From the NCBI GenBank assembly GCA_905221605.1, contig CAJNDS010001580.1, forward strand, positions 135,001 through 157,500: a stretch of DNA of 22,500 bases. The letters are read 5' to 3'. The DNA is from Symbiodinium natans. Taxonomy: Eukaryota > Sar > Dinophyceae > Suessiales > Symbiodiniaceae. Shown one piece after another: positions 16,788-22,500 of this stretch; within the stretch, counting starts at the first letter, position 1; each line of letters opens with the position of its first letter. The translations under genes were made by a program, and so were the position numbers. The notes beneath the pieces are model-generated. The model was given only the letters and a program-made list of their open reading frames with translations, made no database searches and was not told the origin of the DNA.

Positions 16788-16891
16788 CTTGGGTTGTTCC
16801 CCCCTTATACTGACAGTCCTTAATAGGAATGATCATAGGGGGTGCTATAAATCTCTATAAAGGACTGCTAGGATAAGGGGAACATTCCAAG
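16788..16891 (+). mobile_element. Fold-back family B, copy 3 (best copy)
   Basis: The left end CTTGGGTTGTTCCCC pairs with the right end GGGGAACATTCCAAG. The pairing continues through CTTAT..CAGTCCTT and AAGGACTG..ATAAG. 104 bp, no coding capacity. Confidence 0.65.
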
Positions 16892-17340
16892 CTGTCTCTA
16901 TCGCTGATGATTTCAAGGTACCCTTAGGCTCGTCAGAAAGATATGCCATGTGAGCCCTCTCCCCACCAAAAAACAAGACTCTTTGTATTTACATGAATAA
17001 ATAAGTATATACATGTATGTATATACAGATATATATATACACATGTGTGTGGTTTGTCGTGTACTCATCTCTCTCTAAGTATATATATACACATACATTT
17101 GTAGGCTAGGATACATACAAGGGTGCCTCCTTGCACGATCAACTTTGGTGAGTACTTTTATTACCATGTTTACTATTAATTCTTATTGCTATCTTTTTTT
17201 ACGGTTCCATGGTAACGATGATTGCGATGATTACTTTCTTGAAGTTTACGATCATTCTGGCTAAGGGTTCTCGGTGGGGTTCTGGGCTTTCTGGTTGTAG
17301 GGTTTAGGCTTTAGAAGTTAACCAACTCACATATACACAA
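16892..17340. other. AT-rich stretch with microsatellites; one possible splice donor
   Basis: TATG/TATA tracts lie at about 17000-17095. CATACAAG|GGTGCC.. ends at 17147 before GTGAGTAC, a near-consensus donor, giving a possible 26-base micro-exon at 17122-17147. Otherwise nothing identified. Confidence 0.3.
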
Positions 17341-17426
17341 ATGTAAGCAAGCCATACGTATGTCGATGCGCATAGTTCAAATGAACAAACGACGAACAAA
17401 TACCAACATGAATACATGTGTATATC

Positions 17427-17483
17427 TAAAAATACACACACACACATATATATATATATGTTCTGATACATATATATATATAT
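17427..17483. repeat. (CA)n and (TA)n microsatellites
   Basis: Two TA runs separated by TGTTCTGATACA. Confidence 0.93.
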
Positions 17484-17871
17484 GCAGCTACAAAAGAGTG
17501 GGTCTGGTACTTAAGCTTACGGGCTGCAACCCCATGCAGCCTGACGACGCACGTGCCGCTCTCCTGACTGCTACAAACGGCCACTACGAAGTTCGGGTTT
17601 AGGGTTTTCGGTTTAAGGGTTAAGGGTTAGGGCTAAGGGTGCTGAAATCCCACCCCTTCGTTCTGCGCCTTTTCCCGAGACACCTAAACCTTACGCCTTA
17701 AACCCTAAACACTATAAACTATCCATCACCATTGCAGGTGTGTATGCATCTGGATGAACAATACAATCCTGATGCCTACCATGCCCCAACTCACCCCAAC
17801 CCTAAACCCTAAACCCTAAACCCTCAACGCCGGACCTGGTAAAGCTTGAGCCCTGAAGGGCTTAGGGTCTA

Positions 17872-18074
17872 CAAGGAGGGGCCCCCCAAGTTAGAAGTAG
17901 AGTTATAAGGGCCCTACATTGGGTTTATAAGGATCCTAAAACAGGTTATAAGGGCCCTAAATTGGGTTAGAAGTAGAGTTATAAGGGCCCTAAATTGAGT
18001 GATAAGGATCCTAAAATCGGTTAGAAGTCCCTTAACTATAGTTAGTATAGTAGGAGGGGGGGGGCCCCTCCTTG
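17872..18074. mobile_element. Fold-back element, family D, perfect 16-bp inverted ends and internal tandem repeat
   Basis: CAAGGAGGGGCCCCCC at 17872-17887 is perfectly complementary to 18059-18074. The interior is a tandem repeat with a 76-bp step: TTAGAAGTAGAGTTATAAGG starts at 17891 and 17967, with a truncated third start at 18021; each unit contains GGGCCCTA and GGATCCTAAAA. No coding capacity. Confidence 0.7.
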
Positions 18075-18110
18075 CAGGGTCTGGGCTTTAAGGTAGCGAA
18101 GTAAAATAAC

Positions 18111-18175
18111 CCGAAACCCTAAACCCTAAACCCTAAACCCTAAACCCTAAACCCTAAACCCTAAACCCTAAACCT
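18111..18175 (-). repeat. CCCTAAA array
   Basis: About nine clean units. Confidence 0.96.
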
Positions 18176-18395
18176 AGAAAGAGGGCAACCTGGGGGTTTG
18201 CTCAGGTAGATAGGGGCCATACGAGACATTGATAGGAGTTACAGAGGGTGGTAGGCTTGCGGTCCCCTCCTCAGTAGACGAAGTACAGCAAGGGGGGCCC
18301 TAAACCCAAAACCCTAAAACCCAAAACCCCAAACCCCCGCACCCCTAGAAGGGGGAGGATACAAGCCAGAAAGGGCCTACTCTGGGTCCTAGTGT

Positions 18396-18532
18396 CCCGA
18401 AACCCTAAACCCTAAACCCCAAACCCCAAACCGAAACCCGAAACCCGAAACCCGAAACCCGAAACCCGAAACCCTAAACCCTAAACCCTAAACCCTAAAC
18501 CCTAAACCCTAAACCCTAAACCCTAAACCCTA
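18396..18532 (-). repeat. CCCTAAA array with CCCGAAA block
   Basis: Six or so consecutive CCCGAAA units (18432-18471) inside CCCTAAA; left bracket of the next island. Confidence 0.96.
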
Positions 18533-18533
18533 C

Positions 18534-18641
18534 AAGAAGGGAATGAGGGGTCCTAGTCTGTCGTGGCCTATTCAGATGCTGTGGCACCTCGGGGGCCTGC
18601 TGCACTGAGGGCCGCTGTGGTCCTTAGATCAGGAGATCCCC
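18534..18641 (+). other. Exon-like island bracketed by inverted arrays
   Basis: After GGGTCCTAG the plus frame reads SVVAYSDAVAPRGPAALRAA then VVLRSGDPL. The minus strand has an early stop. Probably plus if real; no family recognised. Confidence 0.33.
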
Positions 18642-18788
18642 TTTAGGGTTCGGGGTTTAGGGTTTAGGGTTCGGGGTTTAGGGTTTAGGGTTCGCTGTTT
18701 AGGGTTTAGGGTTCGGGGTTTAGGGTTCCGGGGTTTGGGGGTTTAGGGTTCGGGGTTTAGGGATTTGGGGTATAAGGTTCAGGGACTA
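18641..18788 (+). repeat. Higher-order TTTAGGG/TTCGGGG array
   Basis: A 21-bp super-unit, TTTAGGGTTTAGGGTTCGGG plus G, repeats several times. Confidence 0.93.
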
Positions 18789-18879
18789 GGGCTTGAGGAA
18801 AGAGGGGGTGGCGTCCAGAGATTCGTCTTCAAGGCTTGATTGGGTGGGTTCTTATGACGGGCTGTGGGTTCTATGGCTT

Positions 18880-19030
18880 CAGGATTTTGGTTTTAGGGCT
18901 TCGGGTTTGAGGGTTTTGGTTTTAGGGCTTAGGAGCTTGAGTTTTAGGGCTTAGGAGCTTTGGTTTTAGGGCTTTGGGCTTTAGTGTTTTGGTTTTAGGG
19001 CTTAGGGTTCTAGGGGTGCGGGTTTTAGGG
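18880..19030 (+). repeat. Degenerate GGTTTTAGGGCTT array
   Basis: Units of about 13-22 bp containing TTTTAGGGCTTAGGAGCTT. Confidence 0.85.
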
Positions 19031-19134
19031 TCCAGTAGTGATCTCTCTTGCAAGGTACGGAAGTCATCCGGCGGCTTCACGGCTGCTTAAAGCTTTAAGG
19101 GATTCTGGAAATCTCCGGGCGTCCTATTACAGCT

Positions 19135-19230
19135 AAACCCTGCGGCCGTACCCAAGCATTTCGCTGTTGCTTGGGGCCCCCGCGCGGCAACGTCCTGCGA
19201 CTCACCCCCTGAACCTCGGAGCATTGGCGG
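19135..19230. other. Exon-like island, strand unresolved
   Basis: Plus reads PAAVPKHFAVAWGPRAATSC then DSPPEPRSIGGL. Minus, after GGTTCAG, reads GVSRRTLPRGGPKQQRNAWV. No family recognised. Confidence 0.22.
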
Positions 19231-19468
19231 GCTTATGGGTTTGAAGATTTGGAGTTTAAGGTTTAGGGTTTAGGGGTTCAGGGGCTGATAGGGTTGAGGG
19301 CTTAGGGTTTGGAACTTCTCAATGCAGCGGACATACGTCACCCTGCTCACATTCCAAAAGACAAGCGACTGTAAACGCCTAAGCCCCCAGAACTGACAAG
19401 CTGAGGAGAACGCCGGAACCCTGCGCCAGCATCCCCAAAGTGCCCAACTTTTAGGGGTTAGGACTTTG

Positions 19469-19506
19469 GGTTTAGGGTTTAGGGTTTAGGGTTTAGGGTT
19501 TAGGGT
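19469..19506 (+). repeat. TTTAGGG array
   Basis: Five units. Confidence 0.95.
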
Positions 19507-19537
19507 CATGACCCATACCCTGTATTCTGGGGTTAAA

Positions 19538-19553
19538 CCCCCCCCCCCCCCCC
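19538..19553. repeat. Poly-C run
   Basis: 16 C. Confidence 0.95.
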
Positions 19554-19605
19554 GGTTGTGGCTCAGTCTTGTTCATGGGCGCGCTTTCGGGCCCTGGGTA
19601 GACCC

Positions 19606-19715
19606 TACTTGGAGGTTCATGGTGCTTACTAAGCAATTATAACTGTACTTAAAGGGGCTTGTAAGTGGGTTACAAGTATAATTGTCATTGGTTAATAAGC
19701 ACCATGAACCTCCAA
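19606..19715. mobile_element. Fold-back element, family A, copy 3
   Basis: The left arm ACTTGGAGGTTCATGGTGCT is complementary to the right arm AGCACCATGAACCTCC. Compared with copies 1 and 2 (GGTACTTA/TAAGTACC), both arms here carry the matching change GGTGCTTA/TAAGCACC. The right end merges into CCCTAAA at 19716. Confidence 0.7.
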
Positions 19716-19738
19716 ACCCTAAACCCTAAACCCTAAAC
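19716..19738 (-). repeat. CCCTAAA array next to DEAD-box exon
   Basis: Three to four units. Read on the minus strand, GTTTAGGG directly follows the exon at 19739 and supplies its GT. Confidence 0.95.
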
Positions 19739-19808
19739 CCCTCGCAAGAGGGCCAGGCAGAGGATGTGGTGTAGAATCGGCAGGCCAAAGGCCAGGGTCT
19801 TGCCACTC
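19739..19808 (-). CDS. Candidate exon of a DEAD-box RNA helicase (motif I)
   Basis: On the minus strand a pyrimidine-rich tract (CCTCCCCCCTGCAG) leads to CGTCCAG|G at 19809. Read in the phase that lets the first G complete a Gly codon, the exon gives (G)SGKTLAFGLPILHHILCLAL then LRG. (T)GSGKTLAFGLPIL is the Walker A/motif I region of DEAD-box ATPases, which bind ATP and remodel RNA. If the upstream acceptor CTGCAG at 19826 were used instead, the motif would read SRSGKT, a worse fit. The donor is GGG|GTTTAGGG, built from the telomere-like array. I find no exon with the Q motif, PTRELA, DEAD or SAT motifs in the window, so the rest is outside it, lost, or this is an isolated fragment. The retroelement block lies just upstream. 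Confidence 0.42.
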
Positions 19809-19877
19809 CTGGACGAGGTGTTCGGCTGCAGGGGGGAGGTCCAGCGCCCTGAGCCCTAAACCACATTGCAGGGTTCT

Positions 19878-19954
19878 GGGTCCTACAGTTAAGAGTTCAA
19901 GCTTTCTTTTGGGTCCTACAGTTAAGTTAACTGTAGTTCAGAGTTCAAGCTTTC
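19878..19954. repeat. Duplicated segment with 21-bp palindrome
   Basis: GGGTCCTACAGTTAAG..AGTTCAAGCTTTC occurs at 19878-19906 and again at 19911-19954. The second copy has 15 extra bases that create the perfect palindrome CTACAGTTAA-G-TTAACTGTAG (19916-19936). Confidence 0.75.
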
Positions 19955-20137
19955 AGGGTCTTGGGGTTTCTTGGGGTGTTCCGGTCGGGGCTACCAAAGG
20001 GCTCTTAGGGTCTCTTTAAAAGACATTTTTGTTACATTTGGGAGCGCCGCTCCCCGCACATACGGAGGTTTGGGGCTCAGGGTCTCGGAACTTGTATTCA
20101 CAGAAGATGCAGGGGGTCTAAGCGTTGGGTGGGACGT

Positions 20138-20168
20138 ATTTATGTATGTACATATACATATATGTATA
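20138..20168. repeat. (TATG)/(TACA) microsatellite
   Basis: TATTTATGTATGTACATATA and TATGTATAC. Confidence 0.88.
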
Positions 20169-20200
20169 CCAAACCCAGCCTTTAGCTGCTATTGCCCTTA

Positions 20201-20501
20201 TCTCTAGGTTCCAGAAGGGGGGTGGTGGATCAATACGGGCAATGGGATGTGATGGAGTGTGTCCATCAGGAAACAAAGAAGGGCAGGATCTACTCATGAT
20301 ATGATGCTGGAGCTCGTCCCAACTGCTGTAATCATGCCTGCAATGCCTGCATTTGGGAAGCCCCTCACTACTGTGCACCCAAACAAACGCAGTAAAGTCG
20401 TCCGCCCCCTGCATCATATGTTGCGCGAGGGCCTCCCGGGTCAAATTGAGGATTGCGGACCTGTCCTGCCCTTCAGTGTGACTGAATGCAGAGTGCTGCA
20501 T
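20201..20501 (-). pseudogene. Minus-strand fragment with C2HC zinc-finger-like motif
   Basis: The minus frame from 20501 reads NLTREALAQHMMQGADDFTA, then a C-x2-C-x12-H-x5-C pattern (CRHCRHDYSSWDELQHHIM followed by SRSC, about 20351-20283). Such fingers occur near the C-termini of dinoflagellate reverse-transcriptase proteins as I remember them, so this may be the tail of a second element lying head-to-head with ORF1. Past about 20200 it runs into a TATA-rich microsatellite. The plus strand is also open here (a frame from 20301), so strand is not certain. Fragment, probably non-functional. Confidence 0.35.
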
Positions 20502-20547
20502 CTATCGCACTTTCAATGCCTAGTTGCTCAACACCTGGTTGCGCAGG

Positions 20548-21543
20548 ATGACCGTGCCCCACATGAGCGACCTAGAAGAAGCGACCCAGGACTTGGCCTT
20601 GTTTGCCAGCAGCATCAACGCTCTCTCGCGTGCGAAAAAGGAGACGGAAGCGGAGGCAGCAGAGGAGAGGCCTGCAAAGTTCCAAAGGGATGGCAACAAA
20701 GGGCTGCAGAGGGGCAAAGGCGATGCCTCGATGAATCGTGGCAGGCAGACTGGGTCAGACCGGAGAGGACATGGCCCGTCGGGGGCCAGCAACTGGTCCA
20801 AACCAGCCTCAGCCGCCGCTACTTTGCAAGAGGTGGCGGCCCTATGCCATCGGGTCTGCAGGCTGGCAGTGAGGCACGAGGATCAGCTCAATGTGCTTCG
20901 CCTCTCGAGCGGCATGGTCATGTTTATGTCCACTCAGAAGCCAGCTTCGCTGATACCGTCTCTTTGGCAGATCAGCAACGATTGGAAGGACATGAAAGAG
21001 CATCATCCGGAGCGGCTACGCATGCCACTGAGAATGACGCTCATGCAACACATCCTCTCGGAGCTGAAGGGCAGAATTGTGAAAATCGAGCAGGACCCTG
21101 CAGCGCTCAAGCAAGCAGAGGAGCTGGGGATCTACGGGGACAGGGGCTTCCCCTTTCTGCGCTGGGACGCGCAGGAGCAGAAGCACATCGCCCAGGACAA
21201 AGAACCACTGTCGCTGGCGCATGCAAAGGAGATCGCGGACGAGCTGACGATCCTGGTCACCAGACCGGAGGTTCTCACCTCCTTTCATGCCAAGAGGCCA
21301 CTGGCGGAGACAATGGAAGGCAATGTCGTGCCGTTCATCTTGGAGCTGGGGTGGAGGGGAGCAGAAGCGGCGAAGGCCTGGGAACTGTTCTCACGCCTCC
21401 ACCACTGCAGCTGCACAAAGCTGGTGGGGCTGGTGCTGCGGGAAGAGAGGTTGCATCGAGCTCCACTGGCCACGCAGATCGTAGATCTGCTTCCGAAGCC
21501 GAGTCAGGGGTCCAGGCGCTCCGCAGCAGCTTGCTTCGACTAG
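20548..21543 (+). CDS. ORF1-like protein of a dinoflagellate retroelement
   Basis: A 331-residue frame from ATG 20548 (a stop TAG at 20521 closes it upstream; ATG 20563 is an alternative). N-terminal residues 1-35 are acidic/helical (DLEEATQDLALFASSINALS). Residues about 40-85 are a basic Gly/Arg-rich linker (KFQRDGNKGLQRGKGD..NRGRQTGSDRRG), which suggests RNA binding. The rest is a helical domain with LAVRHEDQLNVLRL, LRMTLMQHILSELKGRI, PFLRWDAQEQKH and CTKLVGLVLREERL. I recall these motifs from multicopy dinoflagellate proteins upstream of USP or reverse-transcriptase domains. Function is unknown; a nucleic-acid chaperone role is inference. It ends in SRRSAAACFD and TAG after entering sequence that the USP frame reads sensibly, so the last dozen residues are probably out of frame. 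Confidence 0.6.
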   Translation: MTVPHMSDLEEATQDLALFASSINALSRAKKETEAEAAEERPAKFQRDGNKGLQRGKGDASMNRGRQTGSDRRGHGPSGASNWSKPASAAATLQEVAALCHRVCRLAVRHEDQLNVLRLSSGMVMFMSTQKPASLIPSLWQISNDWKDMKEHHPERLRMPLRMTLMQHILSELKGRIVKIEQDPAALKQAEELGIYGDRGFPFLRWDAQEQKHIAQDKEPLSLAHAKEIADELTILVTRPEVLTSFHAKRPLAETMEGNVVPFILELGWRGAEAAKAWELFSRLHHCSCTKLVGLVLREERLHRAPLATQIVDLLPKPSQGSRRSAAACFD

Positions 21544-22313
21544 CGTTCCACAATCCGTCCAATCACTGCTACACACACGCCTGTGTTTATGCCTACCTTT
21601 GGACTCTTGCGCAATGCTGCGGAGACTTGCAGGTCTTGAGATCCTCGCCCCTCGCAGCGCTGCTCACACAGGCGGGTGCCAGTAGACCAGTCAGCGTATG
21701 GTCACTTCTCAGCTGGCGGACCGCCTTCATGCAATGGCAAGAACCGCATAGTCAGCACGATGCAGCCGATTTCCTTCTGCATCTGCATGAGGTGATGCAA
21801 GCACCGCAATTTGAGTCATTCTGGCAAGCCTACACACAAAGCCCCCTGGCCCTCAGGGATGAGGGGGGTACTTGCCCTACGGCTCTCACTGCGGTGGGGA
21901 ACCTAAGTGGAGTGAACAATCTGCAGTCGCTCATTCACGTCTGGCACAAGCAACGGGCTCAACATGCTTTTGTCAGGGGGACACAGTGTGTGGCTCTGCA
22001 AGTGAACCGCTTTGAACTCACCGAAGGTGTTATATCAAAGAACAGGCACAGACTCTCATGCAGTGATCACCTTTTGCTCCCCATCTGGGATGACAGTGGC
22101 GTAGTTTGGCAAACCTTTAAGCTGTCTGCGGTGATAGTGCACCTAGGGTCAGTGCCGACACAAGGGCACTACCAAAGTGTCCTGTACAGGGATGGCAGGG
22201 TCTGGCTTACTGACGATGGTCGTACTCCCTCAAGTAGTGTTGAGCATTTTGCCCCGAGAATTCTGGACTCGTGTTACATTGTTTTCTATGTGAAAGCCTC
22301 GCATTGGTTGTGA
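21501..22313 (+). CDS. Ubiquitin-specific protease (USP/C19)-like domain
   Basis: About 270 residues in the -1 frame relative to ORF1, ending TGA at 22311-22313. The domain begins near SLLRLAFHNPSNHCYTHACV: the Cys box has NHCYTHA at 21561, with the catalytic Cys at 21567. Next comes SQHDAADFLLHLHEVM (21750 onward), the usual QQDAxEFL box. CVALQVNRF corresponds to the LxxLKRF strand. The His box is AVIVHLG..TQGHYQSVLY with His at 22167, followed by VWLTDDG with the Asp at about 22212, then YIVFYVK. All three catalytic positions are present. The domain is compact and lacks the CxxC zinc ribbon of many USPs. There is no Met near its start, so it needs ORF1 for translation (frameshift, splicing, or a 1-base deletion). 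The frame stays open back to before 20259, but that part is an ORF1 shadow. Confidence 0.7.
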   Translation, partial: ESGVQALRSSLLRLAFHNPSNHCYTHACVYAYLWTLAQCCGDLQVLRSSPLAALLTQAGASRPVSVWSLLSWRTAFMQWQEPHSQHDAADFLLHLHEVMQAPQFESFWQAYTQSPLALRDEGGTCPTALTAVGNLSGVNNLQSLIHVWHKQRAQHAFVRGTQCVALQVNRFELTEGVISKNRHRLSCSDHLLLPIWDDSGVVWQTFKLSAVIVHLGSVPTQGHYQSVLYRDGRVWLTDDGRTPSSSVEHFAPRILDSCYIVFYVKASHWL

Positions 22314-22464
22314 CTTTTGTAGTGTGCTCTCACGGTGCACGCTGCTTGGCCTGTATGGCGGGCGTGCTTGATCCGTTGAGTTGCCCATACGGTTTGGGCC
22401 GCAGGCAATAGGTCTGCACATTTCGCATAGCGACTTTGACTCGCTGCGTGGGAAGTGAAGTGAA
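22314..22464. other. Sequence after the USP stop, nothing identified
   Basis: About 150 bp of unique sequence. It shows no endonuclease motif, polyadenylation signal or reverse-transcriptase start, and ends AAGTGAAGTGAAG before the telomere-like array. Confidence 0.5.
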
Positions 22465-22470
22465 GTATAC

Positions 22471-22500
22471 CAAACCCCAAACCCTAAACCCTAAACCCTA
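22471..22500 (-). repeat. CCCTAAA array running off the window
   Basis: One CCCCAAA and three CCCTAAA units to the last base. True length unknown. Confidence 0.93.

Larger units (their letters stand above)
20177..22464 (+). mobile_element. Retroelement-derived block: ORF1-like and USP-domain frames
   Basis: This is the only coding-dense part of the window. It holds ORF1 and a USP domain in overlapping frames; I recall this pair, in this order, ahead of an endonuclease/reverse-transcriptase part in multicopy dinoflagellate elements. Here no endonuclease or RT follows, so the copy is 3'-truncated or the remainder is elsewhere. GTATACCAAACCC occurs at 20164-20176 and 22465-22477 and may be a target-site duplication. 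The left 340 bp contain a minus-strand zinc-finger fragment, so the block is probably composite. Confidence 0.45.

Noticed and set aside
20259-21500. First 400 or so codons of the long frame that ends with the USP domain
   Set aside because: It starts at GTG, and its composition (Gly/Ala/Arg/Gln-rich, no hydrophobic core) is that of an out-of-frame shadow of ORF1, which reads far better.
21016-21576. Minus-strand frames of 61-90 codons antisense to ORF1
   Set aside because: No motif, rich in Ser/Pro/Leu as expected from the complement of a GC-rich coding frame.
22471-22500. A true chromosome end
   Set aside because: A right-hand telomere should read TTTAGGG on the plus strand; this is CCCTAAA, and identical arrays occur throughout.
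1-22500. CRISPR array
   Set aside because: Arrays have 7-bp tandem units without unique spacers of fixed length.
1-22500. Plant origin (also TTTAGGG telomeres)
   Set aside because: Not excluded by the repeat, but the ORF1-USP pair and AG|G-bounded short exons fit dinoflagellates better, and no plant transposon, chloroplast or ribosomal sequence is seen.

Overview
The window looks like nuclear DNA of a dinoflagellate (genus not assignable from sequence alone). Three things point there: very abundant (TTTAGGG)n/(CCCTAAA)n repeats scattered internally rather than at one end; short GC-rich exon-like islands that often start just after AG|G; and, at the right end, a retroelement-type reading frame that I recall from dinoflagellate genomes, an ORF1-like protein followed by a ubiquitin-specific-protease (USP, C19) domain. 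There is no sign of prokaryotic gene organisation, and I found no tRNA, rRNA, CRISPR array or spliced-leader gene.

Layout. Positions 1-20100 are a mosaic of dozens of interstitial telomere-like arrays in both orientations, sequence-variant blocks of the same 7-mer, homopolymer C/G runs, di- to hexanucleotide microsatellites, and at least three families of short fold-back (MITE-like) elements. Between the arrays sit GC-rich islands of about 70-160 bp whose translations look like protein. Many are bracketed as (CCCTAAA)n - island - (TTTAGGG)n. The best is a minus-strand exon at about 19739-19808 carrying DEAD-box helicase motif I (SGKTLAFGLPILHH). Others (for example 6631-6765 minus, 16372-16455 plus, 10325-10394 plus, 15417-15468 plus) have good open frames and plausible splice borders but no family I can name. 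I cannot chain them into one gene.

Positions 20118-22464 are the only stretch with long protein-coding sequence. ORF1 (20548-21543) overlaps a USP reading frame (about 21501-22313) in the -1 frame. The USP Cys, His and Asp boxes are all present. No endonuclease or reverse transcriptase follows before the next telomere-like array at 22471. A minus-strand zinc-finger fragment (20201-20501) lies head-to-head upstream. A 13-bp direct repeat flanks the block.

Main interest: telomere-bracketed exon islands, fold-back families with compensatory arm changes, and the ORF1/USP frame overlap. All family assignments are from reading the sequence and memory of families; no search was run.
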